From contig NC_066276.1 of assembly GCF_905404315.1 (NCBI RefSeq), positions 10,558,001-10,622,000 of the forward strand: a stretch of 64,000 nt of DNA, in the 5' to 3' direction. The position numbers were made by a program, and so were the translations under genes. Below, one piece after another: positions 1 to 12,360 of this stretch (its first letter is position 1; every line of letters starts with the position of its first letter). The notes beneath the pieces are model-generated. The model did no database searches, was not told the origin of the DNA, and saw nothing but the letters and a program-made list of their open reading frames with translations. Source of the DNA: Leptidea sinapis (taxonomy: Eukaryota; Arthropoda; Insecta; Lepidoptera; Pieridae).

Positions 1-181
1 TCAAAGGAAAAACAAATTTGTTGTTTTTATTTAATTTAGCAGCATCTTCCTATTTATTCACCTTTTAAACCTTCTCTGGACTTCCACAAATAATTCAAGA
101 ATAAAATTAGACAAATCGGTCCAGCCGTTCTCGAGTTTTAGCGAGACTAACGAACAGCAATTACATTCATATATATATAGA
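1..181 (-). mobile_element. Helitron-like 5' end, cut by window edge
   Basis: Read on the minus strand, this segment starts with TC after an A (at 181), followed by an AT-rich run and a sequence about an undefined-gene-free imperfect repeat typical of non-autonomous lepidopteran Helitrons. The 3' terminus would lie left of the window. The assignment rests on resemblance to the complete Helitrons at 43889-44229 and 50315-51755. Confidence 0.4.
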
Positions 182-387
182 TAAAATTGAAAAGGGTTGT
201 CATTACAGCTCCATTAAGTAATATTCGTAAGTCGAATTTCAGGGTCAGGGACGAAGCGTTCGCTTTGGCATTCATACGATTGATAGCCTTATTTATGTTT
301 GAAGTATTTGCATTCGACCGTTCTCCGGGCAGAGGGCAAAACCAATTTCCGTATTGATTTCAACGTGGAAATCCTACAAAATTTCAA

Positions 388-540
388 TCGAGGTTCTCAG
401 GCCTGCGGCATAAATATTCGGACGCGTGGAAGTTTTTGACGTTCAACTTATTGATTTTAAGATTTACGAATCACTTATGATTTTAAATCCTATTTTGAAT
501 AAAAATACTTATATGATTTTGAGTTTGAGTTGTATTTTTA
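388..540 (+). mobile_element. Truncated 3' end of LINE-A
   Basis: This stretch aligns with the 3' end of the LINE at 6.7-9.9 kb. Both have a TCTCAGGCCTG block, a TTTTTGAC..TTCAA block and the tail TCCTATTTTGAATAAAAATA followed by a TTTGA-type simple tail. It is a 5'-truncated copy, the usual product of incomplete target-primed reverse transcription. The flank 182-387 has no clear assignment. Confidence 0.6.
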
Positions 541-860
541 GTGTATTTTGTTTATATAATTGTATATGTTTTGTATTCTTATGATATATATCGAAAAAAG
601 TAGCTATTTTATTACAAGTGTGTATCAGTAACGTTCATTTCAATGTGTCAGTGTACTGGGTTTTTTTTGGCCATTGTTTAGTGAGTTTATATCGTCTGTA
701 TATCAACTTATGGGCAATTGGGTCAAGAGAACTTTTTGAGATGGTTCCTGTTGATAATTTAAAGATATTAAAATACCTTCTTCACCAGATGTATGGACTT
801 AAACAATCTTCTTCAATAAACTCAAGGACAAGTTACCAAACTGTGGCCTTCCTTCCTTCA

Positions 861-1141
861 GATGATGGTAATTGATACGCCCTGCCCATTTATAATGAAG
901 TGCCGCTCAGGATTCTTGTAAGACCCAAAAATTCTGAGCGGCACTACAACTGCGCTCTTCACCTTGAGACATAAAATGTTAAGTCTCATTTGCCTAGTAA
1001 TTTCACTAGCTATACGGCGCCCTTCAGACGGAAACACAGTAAACCTCACATATTACTGCTTCTCGGCAGAAACCTATTTCTGCGCCATTGTGCTACCCAT
1101 AATCTAGCCGGCATCCTGTGCATAGGAGCCTCTCACTTTTA
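861..1141 (+). repeat. Dispersed repeat family R, copy 1
   Basis: A roughly 270-bp repeat starting near GATACGCCCTGCCCAT and running through a CTCAGGATTCTTG block, a TCTCATTTGCC block and a CGGCATCCTGTGC block. Related copies are at 47740-47925 and 59645-59930 (same orientation) and 63630-63895 (opposite). There is no coding capacity. It is probably a non-autonomous element or the untranslated end of a larger transposon. The small ORFs overlapping it are not genes. Confidence 0.7.
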
Positions 1142-1654
1142 AAATTTGGTCAAGAGCGAGTCGGAGTGAAGGCTCATTACCATCTTACAAGATATGTAGA
1201 TTTTAAATACTTCTGTAAAAGAAATATTTTTTCATGGAGGCCATTTTAGAATTCAACAATTTGGGTTTTATTATCTTTTGTCATAGTGACAATATTAATA
1301 TCCTCTGTCAATATTGTAGCTGTTTAACTATTGCGGTTTATAAGGAATAGCTTGCTGAGAGACGTGGTGGTCGGAAGAACATACGAATTTTAGAATAAGG
1401 GTTGAGTTACTCGTAGGGTAGTATATTACAGATATTTAAAATATAAAAATAGAATGAATGATGTTAATAATAATAATGGTACTATACTCGGAACAATATA
1501 CAATCTTGCAATTAGTGTTGACAGATATTCCAAACACTATCAAATGCTTTGCTAAAATCTGGCGATATGCTACAAAATTACTAAAAGTACTAGTACACAA
1601 TTTGTTATGTTTTTAAAGTGATAACCCTCACTTGTCGGATTAATACACAAATAA

Positions 1655-1765
1655 AATTTATAATACAAAATTTTACGACCGATGCTGGACTCGAACCCAC
1701 GACCTCTCGCGATCCGTGCGAGTGCTCTTCCAACTGAGTTAACCGTACGAGTGATGTATCGTTCA
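1655..1765 (-). repeat. tRNA-derived SINE or tRNA pseudogene
   Basis: On the minus strand there is an A-box-like TAACTCAGTTGGAAGAG, an anticodon-arm-like CTCGC-7 nt-GCGAG stem loop, and a B box GGGTTCGAGTCC. The loop would give anticodon GGA, but position 33 is C rather than the near-invariant T, and the T stem has a mismatch. This is a tRNA-derived repeat head and not a working tRNA gene. A fragment with the same GATGCTGGACTC end is near 19829. Confidence 0.55.
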
Positions 1766-1799
1766 ACTCTCAGGTTGTGGCTTCATCTACACGATCTAC

Positions 1800-4084
1800 T
1801 CTAGTTTTGTTTTCAAATTTTATTTGAGTACTAGTACACTTAATTAAGTCTACAAGAACGCTTATCAACTTTAAGCTAACATACATCTGCATGATCTTTT
1901 CAATAAACCTCACACGTACCCTAGGAGATTTCTTTGTGTTTCTTAATAGCCCCGGGTGGTCTCTTCGATGGTGGGAACGTTTGATTTGAATAAACAGTTG
2001 GTTAAACTAACCCTTGTATTCGGTTCGTTAAAATCCGGTCAAGCGCGTGTTGGACTAGGTTGCCATCGCTGCCTAACGTACAAGATATATCACTATGTAC
2101 TTTTAAAATATGCTTTGGTAAAAGAAACATTTTTTATTTGCATAACGGATATTTTAGCCCAAATCGTTTCATATTATTTTTTGTTTTTATGGCGACAATA
2201 TTAAGTACACGCTGTCAATTTTGAATGTGTAGCTTATACGGTTTTTGTGATACAGCCCGTTGACAGACGTATAGAAATCGGGAGCCATAGTAACAGGGTT
2301 CCCATTTGTTAACCTTCGGGTACAGAACCCTGTAGAGACTGTGACAGCTTAACAATCTTCTAAGGAACTTATAGCTCCCGGTCAATTGAATATTTCGAAT
2401 AAAACTTTCCAAAACAAAGTTAAATCAATGACGAATTAATTGTAAAATCATTGAAATTGTCCACAATAAGAATTTACTCGGAAGAATAAATGGTCTCTGC
2501 GTTCTACTGCGAGAATAATCGCATTAACACATTTCTTTACCACAACACTTTTCCGTTTCCTTTTTTAATCATTATTTTTATAAATATTTATTGCTTTGAG
2601 TTTGAACGGTTTAAGATTAAAGTATAAAATTTGGTAAATTTTCATATTTTTAACCACATCTGAAAGTCCCCTTAGACGTTATCACAAATATAAATATTAT
2701 TTATCACGCGTCTACATCTACGTGCCTAAGTTTTAATGTAAATTGCAAAATGACGTATTGTTTCGATGTAACGCAATCTCAATAAATCGAAAATGGAATT
2801 CAAAAATGTTTACCTTGTAGCTGGGTTCATATCCAATGTGCCTTATCACAGGTATCACGAAAGGCGGGAACTGTATTTCTAAGTACACGTGCGTTCCTAA
2901 CAGCGACTTCGTAGCGACTGGCAGCAGGCAAAATACTCCGCGGTACGCCCTGCTCTAGCAAAGGGTGGAAAGCTTTGAGTGTTTGAGGAAAATGCGTTTG
3001 AATGACGCTTTCTACCGCGTTGCTAGAGTTATGTTTTCATAACGCCTTTCAAGGGTTTAGGACTCAAGAGTCAAGCAACGTCATATTTCTAAGTAGTTGT
3101 GCCTGTTAATTTATACAGTAAAATAAGCGACAACCATCACTAGATTATGCACTAGAAATAGTACAAGCTTATAGTGCCCCTACTGTAAAATAAACAAGTA
3201 TTTGCCATGCAATGGTATTAAATTTTACAATAACCTAATAAATGTGTATCTGAATTATCAATAAATAAATTTAAATATTTTATTAAACGCAGACTTATGT
3301 CAAAGGCTTATTACAGTATTGAAGATTGCGTAAACGATATTACAATGTGGAATTGAATAGTATTATAGTTGTTATTTTTTATGGATTTTATGGTTCAGCC
3401 TTGCGTTGTTTTACTGAATTGTATTATTTTTAAAATATATAATATTATGTTTACACATTTGCGTAATTAGTGGTGATTAACGTTGACCAGCAATCTGTTA
3501 ATTGTATATCAATAAAATATTTTTGACTTGGAATTTGTTAATTACAAGGGGTTCATAACAAAGATTTTTTTAGCGTAACAAGATTAAATATGGGGGAAAT
3601 TTTCCAGATTGAGTTGGTAACTACTGTTATGGTTTTCGTAATTTATTGGGATTGAAAAATATCTACACTAATATCATACATATGAAAGTGTGCATGTTGG
3701 GATGTTTCATGCTCCATTACGCTAAAACGGCCGATTAAATCTCAGCGAAAATTAACACATAAAATAATATTAGGTTATTTAATTGTAATATCATAACCGA
3801 CGAAAGCACCGGTAATAGTTATAAATAAAGTTAATTGATGTTATGCGGTATTCCGACTATAGTACGGAACCCGCGGTGGCTTATTATTTTTTCATGTAGG
3901 CATATTTTTTATTTATAATTTTCTACCTATAGTTTGTTTCAGTTGTTATAAAACAACAGTTAATAATGAAAACTTTTTCATCAAAATCCGCTAATTATCC
4001 TGGTCTAATATTTAATGCCCCATTGATATAGGCATGTACTTAATTCCGATCCTGTTAGACTTATCAGATGCAGAAACTATTTTT
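1800..4084. other. Spacer, no gene seen
   Basis: AT-rich sequence with stops in all frames. The short ORFs show no domain, no codon pattern and no splice context. Parts such as 3650-3760 resemble ends of dispersed repeats but cannot be assigned. Confidence 0.5.
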
Positions 4085-4920
4085 AGAAAGAGGCGGAGCG
4101 TACTGGTCCCCTGATTATAATGAATCATGGCCGCCCACATTCTCTTGCAACCAAAATACGTAAGACGTACTTACCATACATCAATATGATGAGGTTCATA
4201 TCCAAGTTTGGGATGTGTCGTGAAGGTGAAATGGATCGGTGGCAGGAATCAGGTCAAACAGCTCTTTAGAACACCCCCCTGTGATCATTCTGGTAGAAGA
4301 CAAACAACGAAACGTCATCTCTACAGAACTCTATCCCCCTTATTCATAATAGTCTGCTAACTTAAAGCATTGCTAATTCTCACTCTGTCTTCAATTATTC
4401 TGCTAATTCTCCCACTCCTTAGCGGCTGTTTAAAGTTGGCGGACCATTATGAATAAGGGGGTAAATTATCTTGCTGTTTACAGAGCACTAAATCCAGGAC
4501 AATACAAGCAGCTCTGCATCGCACGCGGTCAAATCGTTCGAGCCGATACATGGATGCACCAGACCAGAGATTACAGCAATTCCTGCACTTTGTAGAGCGC
4601 TAGAATGTGGGCCAGCTTGAAGTATAGACTTGCTCTATTAATAACTCTCAGTTTCATTGAAGACAATTTGACTTTATCTTTTAAAAAATGGCGGAATTGA
4701 CAATAGTTTGAGATTTACGGACAGCATGCATTGCTACGCAGATGCATGTGAGATAGCGCACAGCCTTGGGGAACTTCAGAGTTCACACGAGTAATACCCG
4801 TCGACTACGATCTGTATGGTGTGTAGTTGCATAAACTATCGGGTAGACAAAATATTATGCAAGTCATTAACGGCACTGAGATCATTGAAAGGGAAACAAA
4901 CCCGGTCCCAAGTAAGATGT
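4085..4920 (-). mobile_element. LINE-B fragment, antisense, with nested MITE
   Basis: The minus strand matches the 3' half of the LINE at 34.0-36.9 kb. Recognisable blocks are GCCGCCCACATTCTCTTGCAA near the 3' end, the CAGACCAGAGAT block and the TTTGTAGAGCGCTAGAATG block. It is interrupted at 4335-4461 by a palindromic MITE. Frames are broken throughout. Confidence 0.75.
4335..4461. mobile_element. 127-bp palindromic MITE nested in LINE-B
   Basis: The unit starts CCCCCTTATTCATAAT and ends with the reverse complement ATTATGAATAAGGGGG. The inverted similarity continues inward through about 32 bp (AGTCTGCTAACTTAAA against GGTCCGCCAACTTTAA). It has no ORF. The insertion splits a LINE fragment, so it is younger than the LINE copy. 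The target duplication is unclear; TA-containing trinucleotides flank both ends. Confidence 0.75.
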
Positions 4921-6579
4921 ACAAAAGAAACGTAACTGATCAGAAATCTGCTGACTTGTAGTGCCTAACGTGGTGGGGTGAGGTTTTTGGAGGGTTTCTA
5001 AATGTAAGTCTTGTATCTTCTTGTGGTGTTTGACCTATAGTTATCCATAGTGATTATTGCATATTATAATCGATTTTTCATCACACCTCACCAGTCTGTG
5101 TAGGCAAAGTGTAGGTTAGTTTAATGCTGGGGCACACATTCTACAAGCTTTGACGATTTGATTCAAACGGATGAATATTGTGGATAGACATGCTAATTTA
5201 ATAGCATGGGGCTAATTCCTACTAAACTACCAAAGTTTGATGCGAATCTACTTCTACCATCTAATTCATCGATTTTACATTATTTACTTTATTCCTCCTC
5301 TCCCTTGGGGTTCATTCTTCAAGTCGAAGTTTCGTCTGCGGAAGCGAATAAACAAAAAACGCAATCAATAGGGTATTACACCCATTTCTGAAAAGTGCCT
5401 CAACTGGATCGGTAAGATAAAAACAATTAATTTTAATTCAATCGATATTGCCACTTCTATTTTCTTTTAGTTTTTATTTGATAACTTGGTATGTCGGGTT
5501 TTTATTGTCTGTCATGATGTCAGTTCGTTATCTAAACATAAACGCGTACACATAATTATTATGTGTACGTGTACTATTAGTATTACTTGACCATTGACAC
5601 AGTACACATATTATGTACATGGATGTTAAAAGCCCTTATTTATAAATTAAAAAACTATAAATGTTTACAACTAGAAATGTCTACAATTCCCTTACAAAGT
5701 CTATTTATTAAATTATTATAATATATTATCAAAAAAGGGTTGTGTGGTTTTATGAAATCACGGTAAAGTGAAACTTTCTTTCACATTGAACACTGACAAA
5801 AACAAACAAACTAGCGTGGAGCACTGGAAAAAATGAGTAATAGTCTATACACTACACGGTCAGCTGCTGCCAACTATAGGCGCCGCCCGACCGTCACGCG
5901 ACATGCAACACACAGACGCAAAAGTTTGTGACGATGTAATAAAAGTTTCACTTTACAAATTAGAAAATGAAACGCTTTTTTTTTCAAACAGTCTCAATGG
6001 CCGACAGTTTAAAATGATTGCTCGGCTTACATAGCACGCGGCGCGGGTGTGGTTGTAAGTTGCAACGGCTATCATAGGGTGAATGAAATGCTGAAGAGAA
6101 CTAACTTTTTCATTTAATAAGGCTTAATACTGAATATGTCTAAACAGCTTTTCAATTAGCACATTATATGACGTATATTATTAATAAACCACAAACCGCT
6201 AGAAATTTGTGTTTGCTATTTGTTGTTTACTTATTAGTCACCTCTAATTTCTTAATTTAATTAAGTCTTGGCAATAAAGATGTTGGAGATGGCGATGGAC
6301 TTTTTTTTCATCAACTTATTTTTTAATATTATCAAGTACTATGTTTTGGTTCATCTATAAGAACTAGGAATTTAATTTTCCTTGTGTGTATGGTAACAAT
6401 AATATAATTATACAAAAATCAAATTCAATCATTAATAACAAAAACTAACTCATAATCACATTCAACTTGATATTTTCGCCGCAAGGAGCCAATATATAGC
6501 CAAAGCGATTTTTGTTATTTTTGAGAACTTATATTATACACCTTACGTACCGTAACGTGCTCTACGTAATATGGTATAA
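4921..6579. other. Spacer, no gene seen
   Basis: AT-rich sequence without coding signals except scattered small ORFs. It contains the inverted-repeat unit at 5763-5956 and a locally GC-rich patch at about 5855-5920. Confidence 0.5.
5763..5956. repeat. Inverted repeat pair, 15-bp perfect arms
   Basis: GTAAAGTGAAACTTT at 5763-5777 has its exact reverse complement at 5942-5956, enclosing 164 bp that include a GC-rich patch. It may be a small MITE. No target duplication was found. Confidence 0.45.
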
Positions 6580-6662
6580 TATATTATTATAAATATATAT
6601 AGTAATATATAGTAAATATATATAAATATATATATAATAAATATATATAAATATATAGTTTA
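6580..6662. repeat. AT-rich low-complexity tract
   Basis: Repeated ATATAAATATATA-type sequence directly upstream of the 36-bp tandem repeats and LINE-A. Confidence 0.7.
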
Positions 6663-6679
6663 AATGTGTATTAAATGTT

Positions 6680-6765
6680 CCGCTTCTATTGAGCAGAGTA
6701 ATAATTTAATAACCACCGCTTCTATTGAGCAGAGTATTAATTTAACAACCACTGCTTCTATTACA
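6680..6765 (+). repeat. 36-bp tandem repeat, about 2.4 units
   Basis: CGCTTCTATTGAGCAGAGTA recurs with a 36-bp period (starts near 6680, 6716 and a partial unit near 6752). It sits about 90 bp upstream of the first LINE-A reading frame, so it could be promoter-like monomers of the LINE 5' UTR. Confidence 0.65.
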
Positions 6766-6856
6766 ATCTAAGACAATAGGGGACTCCTCTAGCAGTGTAA
6801 AAACAAGTAATTTAACATGTACCAGAATAAGTTATAATTGTAAAATTGCAAACCTG

Positions 6857-9800
6857 ATGCACCAAAACATGCAAGGATTATTAGGTAAAGAACTTGAACT
6901 GGAGTTATTTATGGATCATAAAGATATACATATTTTATGTTTAACAGAGCACTGGCTCAGAAAATATGAGCTCATCTTTAACTTCAGTGGTCATCAGGTG
7001 GCAAGTGCGTTTTGCAGAGAAAAGGCTACACGTGGCGATTCTCTTATACTTGTAAGTAAATTATTTAAATTCAAAGAACGTGACGATATTATAGGCCTCT
7101 TTGTTGAACGTACCATTGAAATAGCCTGTGCAGAGCTCGAGCACGCCATTGTTGTTAGTATATACAGACTCCCAGATGCGGTATATGAATTATTTGAAAA
7201 TATATTGGAGGTTTTATTAAAATTATCTGAGTCTAAGAAGTATATCATGATATGTGGTTAATTTAATATTAATTTATTAGAAAAATCCACGACCAGTATT
7301 AGATTCAGATCTTTATTCAAATCATATGATTTAACCAATGTTTTCTTAGAGCCTACTAGAGTAACTGGCACCTCCAAAAGCTGTATTGATAATATATTTA
7401 CCAATTATAAACCCATTTCTCAGGCAATAATTAACAAACTGAGTTCAGACTACTTTGGTCAGTTAGCCTCTTTTAATATTGAGGTCAATAAATGTACTAA
7501 AATTAAAAAGTTTACGCTTGTTCCTGTGAATAATAGGCGAATGGAGAAATATAGAGGCAATGTGTCAGTTAAACTCTCAAATTTGGATTTATTCAAATAT
7601 AATATTAATCCCATTGAAACGTATGATATGTTATTTAAAATAATTAAAACAGAGTTTGCTTCTATATTTACTTCTGAGACAGTCAAATCAGGTGGTCTCC
7701 TGTCATTTAATGATTGGGCAACAGTTGGCATTCATAGGAGCAGACAAAGGCTATATGAACTATATATGTTCTCGAGTATGTTAAAAAATACTCTAAATTA
7801 TTTAAAAGTGTTTGTTCTATTAAAAATGCACCAAATAAAATAAAGATGACTTGGAATGTTATTAACTGGGAATCTGGAAGATTGAAAGACCGCAACATTG
7901 AATATAATCTATCAATAAACAATACAATAATTCAATCTCAGCAGGAAGTTGCTACTGCTTTTGAGATTTTTTTTTCTGAGATTCTAGTTTCTATCACAAA
8001 CACTCTTGTCTCCTCCACCAGTGTGGCTGAGTCACTTCTTCTGGAAAATGTTATAGGATTCAATAAAGTTTCAATTTTAGTTTCGTTATCCCTGGAGAAA
8101 TAATTAAATCTTTTAAATCTTTAGACATGAAAAAAACTGCTGATATATGGGGCATTTCTGTTAAAATAATAAGTTCAATAATTGATGTCATAGCACCATA
8201 TCTTGCAATAGTCTTTAATAATTGTATTAATCATGGCGTGTTTCCTGACCTTCTGAAACATAGTAAAATTACACCAATATTAAAATCGGGATGCTCTTCT
8301 GACCCGAATAACTATCATCCTGTGTTGGTTTTGCCGACCCTTTGTAAAATTTTTGAAAAAATTATTTTAAGCCAAATGCTTACTTACTTTAACTCTCATA
8401 AGTTACTTCATTTGAAACAATTTGGCTTTACTAGGGGACGTTTATCAACGGATGCAGGTGTTGAGCTTATCAAGAATATTTTTGATGCCTGGGAGGAATC
8501 ACAGAATGCACTTGGCATCTTCTGTGATTTATCTAAGGCTTTTGATTGTGTTCAACATTCAACACTGGTCAGGAAGCTATGTCACTATGGCATAAATGGA
8601 ACTGCGCTCGATCTTCTGATTTCATATCTAAACAATAGAATTCAGAAGGTCGAGGTGAATGGCAGGAGATCTCCTGGGACTGCTCTCAGTATGGGGGTAC
8701 CACAAGGGTCTATTCTCGGACCGTTCCTCTTTCTTATCTATATAAATGATCTTCCTAATCTTATAGAGAAACACATAAGGTTATATAAGTACATAAAGGT
8801 TACATACATAAATTAAGTAACTCAAAGGTTACATAAGTATTGTTTGCAGACGGCACTTCACTGATTTTCAAAGTGAAAAGAAACCAAGCTATGTAAGACG
8901 AAGTGAACGATATTCTATCTGACATCGTGTACTGGCTTAGCGCTAATAACTTGTTGTTAAATAGCAAGAAAACAAAATATATAAAATTTATCGTACCAAA
9001 TGTAAAAAATGTTGATGCAAGTGTTTTGTTAAACGAAGAGGTGATAAAATCGGTGGAATCTGCTCAATTTCTTGGCATTACTCTGGATTCCAAATTGCAA
9101 TGGGGCCCCCATATTTAAGGGTTGGCGAACAGACTTAGTTCTGCAGCATACGCGGTTAAAAAGATTAGATAATTTACTGACATAGATACGGCGCGACTTG
9201 TATACTTTAATTACTTCCATAGTATTATATCCTATGGTATATTGCTATGGGGCAGCGCTGCCAACATTAATACAATATTTGTGCTGCAGAAGAGGGCTAT
9301 TCGAGCTATTTATAACCTAGGCCCTAAGGAATCATTGAGAGCAAAATACAAAGAAATTAACATCTTGACTGTTGCTTCTCAATATATTCTTGATAATGTA
9401 ATGTATGTTCATAGGCACATGAGAATGAATTTGCCAGAAACTGTTATAACCATAATGTTAACACCAGGAACAGACATAAGCTTATAATGCCTTCAACTCG
9501 ACTTAGTGGAGTTAGCAAATCTTTTGTGGGGCGATGTATATGCTTTTACAACAGGATCCCAGAAAATGTTCAAAGCAAAAGTATTACGTTATTCAAAAGA
9601 ATTGTTAAAAAACGTTTGTTTGGTAAAGGTTACTATAACATAAACGACTTTCTTAATGATACCACAGATTGGGAATGGAGTGACCGCCCTCAGGCTATTA
9701 AATAATACGTTTAATTGTACAATGTTACTTTATTACTTTGTAAATGTTACTTTAATATTAAAACATATTTTTGATAAAAAAAAGCCCGCTGAGTTTGTTG

Positions 9801-9920
9801 CGCCCATTATTCTCAGGCCTGAGGCATTCATTTTGGAATAGTTTTTTGACTTTCAATGAGTGATTTCACATCCTATTTTGAATAAAAATATTTTAATTTG
9901 AATTTAAAAAAGTGCAAGAG
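6857..9920 (+). mobile_element. LINE-A: decayed jockey/CR1-type non-LTR retrotransposon
   Basis: Remains of an endonuclease plus reverse transcriptase protein. The endonuclease part (6857-7261) has HQNMQGL and LTEHWL-type motifs, and its frame stops where a GDFN motif would be (reads G-stop-FN). After several more breaks the RT part (8127-8816) shows IFCDLSKAFDCV (motif A) and MGVPQGSILGP. The next motif reads FADG instead of F/YADD after a small duplication near 8780-8840. The thumb and C-terminal part (8903-9705) is in pieces. A 3' tail ending TTGAATAAAAATATT follows. Inactive. The family resembles jockey-clade LINEs; the exact clade is not settled by eye. Confidence 0.85.
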
Positions 9921-10669
9921 GTTAGAGTAGGTGCCATAACAATCAGAGATTGATTTTTTTACAATGCGATTCAAATGAGAATGGAACACAAATCTATTAG
10001 ATACCTACTCTGACGAGACCGACTTCGCGCCATATTGTGAGGTCATATCTGTCAATTATGTCTATAAATGTTAGATAGTATATTTAGATAATTTACTACT
10101 GTATAAATTATTCATTTAAATTTGTTTTAAACACTAAATTATTATTGATTTCCATATTTTTTTTTTGCAATCCGTACTTTGTTAGTGACTGAATTAATTG
10201 ACAGGACCCTTTTCTGTACGGATAGTAATTTTTAATAGGGATATCGGTATTCCTATTCTAATTTAAAACGCAATGTACATTGAATTAACAAAAAAAAATA
10301 ATAAATTTGATCGAAACATATAGAACAGTTGATGGATAATCATTGAAATAACAAAATAAATTATTATTGTTAATTTAATTATATACGTTAATCTACAATT
10401 TATTTTTATTTTAATTAAAAAATGAAATAAAATTCGTACAAAAAATGATTGAACAATAAAGAACAATCGCACAATTGAGTCACTTAGCCAAATAAATTAA
10501 ATACTTAGATACTATTATTTACAACTATTTAAAAAAGAAGAAAAAATTGTTGACCGAATATTATTGATCAAAATATTACCTATAACGAATAATTGACAAA
10601 ACGGAAAGAGTTAATAAATAATTATTTCTCTTCCGTAAATTCAGGCTGCTGATTTTAATTGGTGCATTT
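9921..10669. other. AT-rich spacer, no gene seen
   Basis: Very AT-rich with long A and T runs. No ORF with coding character, no RNA gene and no clear repeat ends. Confidence 0.5.
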
Positions 10670-10945
10670 GCGCTTTTTAAACGACTTCAAAAAAGGAGGG
10701 GGTTCACAATTCGACGGTATTTTTTTATATTTACGATTTCGATGATTCTTTTTTTGTTACAAAGCTGGTGTTTCCGGTGGTCCACATCTGACAATGGCAT
10801 CCATGAGAAAACCATAAAAGTTTTAAATTTATATTAAGTATGTAATTTATATTAAATAAACGAATAACTCAATATCACGCCAACCGATTTTGATGATTCT
10901 TTCTGGTAAATCTATTTCATACATTGTCTTAGAAACAAAGACAAT
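10670..10945 (+). repeat. Dispersed repeat family K, partial copy
   Basis: It begins with ACTTCAAAAAAGGAGG, followed by GATGATTCTTTTTTTGTTA and CATGAGAAAACCATAAAAG blocks, also found at 11703-12360 and 41795-42310. No coding capacity. Confidence 0.6.
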
Positions 10946-10988
10946 GAACAACCGCACTCTGGGGTCGTGAACGCTCCTAATACCTACA

Positions 10989-11187
10989 TGATCAGATTTG
11001 GTACGGCCGAACCATAGGACGCGGTCCGGTAGCGGACCATATTGGATGGTATGGCACATTGTCCATCTTAAAAATTATTATTATAACCGTCCGGACCGTA
11101 CCAAGTACGACGGCGGACCAATCGGTTCGAGGAGCCCACCCACTCCCACAGGACCTTCCGATGGTCCGGCCGTACCAAATCCGATCG
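10989..11187. mobile_element. GC-rich palindromic MITE-like element
   Basis: TGATCAGATTTGGTACGGCC at 10989 is matched in inverse at 11161-11187 (24 of 27 positions over the arms). Weaker inverted similarity extends outward by about 10 bp. The interior contains further CGGACC and GGTCCG blocks, so much of the 200 bp can fold. No ORF of its own. Confidence 0.6.
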
Positions 11188-11619
11188 TGAGTTTAGGTTA
11201 ATATGAAAGATATCATGACGAGTTATGAACGTACTCCCATAGCCAACTAGAATATATAGCCTATATCCATACCGACGTACCGACCGTATCAACAATAATA
11301 GTAGGCTAGGCTATGGTACTCCCTAATACCACAAGCCATGGTAACTTAGAACATTAACTTTTCACTGAAACTAATGCCATCTGTATGCCCTTATAGAAAC
11401 GGAGTTTGAAACTTTGACAGTTCTTCTATTAACTAGTTACTAGTTAGTATTAACTTTTAGTTAGATAATATTTTATTTATTGCAAATGGCGTCTTGTTGA
11501 GAACAGCTACTGCTTATAATGTGCATTTCGCATTTCGAAATAATTACAATCCTTATTACGTTGTTACGTGGATTAACTCACAGAGTACTTTTAGATATAC
11601 TTGATAAACTGTTATTATT

Positions 11620-11702
11620 ATTTTTTATGCAAAAGGACAAACGAGCGTACGGGTCACCTGTTGTTAAGTGATCACCGCCGCCCACAATCTCTTGCAACTT
11701 AA
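11620..11702 (-). mobile_element. LINE-B 3' terminal fragment
   Basis: It carries the LINE-B 3' tail in antisense: GGACAAACGAGCGTACGGGT, GTGATCACCGCCGCCCACA and CTCTTGCAAC. It ends where family K repeat starts. Only about 80 bp of the LINE remain. Confidence 0.75.
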
Positions 11703-12360
11703 CAACGCTTTTTTTAACCGACTTGAAGAAAGGAGTAGGTTCTCAATTCGTCGGTTTGTTTTTTTTTGTTTGTTACCTCAAAACTTTCGACTGGGTGAGC
11801 CGATTTTGATAATTCTTTTTTTATTTGAAAAAATATACTTCAAAGATATGTTGGTGAGAGTTTGGTTAGGTTATGATTACGGAATCCATGACAAAGTAAC
11901 GGAAATCTTCAATTCTTAGGTGCAAATTAACGATACTCTTCCGAATATTTTTTATGCTATTGGGATATTTAAGTCATTTACCATAACATAGTTATGGTCA
12001 TGTAATTGTCGTAGTCGAATATGATGACCAAAGGGACTCCTTAACGACATACAGTATGGGTGCGATCTGTGGCAGAATTTCTAACTGTCTGTAATCAAAT
12101 GCAAAGCGCTTACGTTCATTGCTGCATTGAAAAATTTAGTATATCTACACATATTTAGACAAATTGTTAGTTAGTGTACTTCAAATTCAATAAAAATCAT
12201 AAAATAAAAAAAAGTTTAACAAAAAAGCAACCGACTTCAAAAACACTATTCCAAAACAATAGATATAATATGCACTAAAAATTATTATAAAAATACTTGC
12301 GTATTTTATACAATCTTATTAATTAATCTAATTCTAGATACGATTATTGTAATTTTTAGA
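11703..12360 (+). repeat. Dispersed repeat family K, longer copy
   Basis: Shares with 41795-42310 the order: AACCGACTT/ATTTCAAAAAAGGAG-type start, CCGATTTTGATAATTCTTTT, GATCCATGACAAAGTAACG-type block, AATTGTCGTAGT block, and an end near ACTTGCGTATTT..CTAATTCTAG. The copy here has an extra block with CAACCGACTTCAAAAACACT. No coding capacity. Confidence 0.6.

Noticed and set aside
1655..1765. Functional serine tRNA gene (anticodon GGA)
   Set aside because: C at position 33, imperfect T stem, and shared sequence with other scraps indicate a tRNA-derived repeat.
6680..6765. CRISPR-like spaced repeats
   Set aside because: Units are contiguous tandem repeats without unique spacers, in a eukaryotic retrotransposon context.
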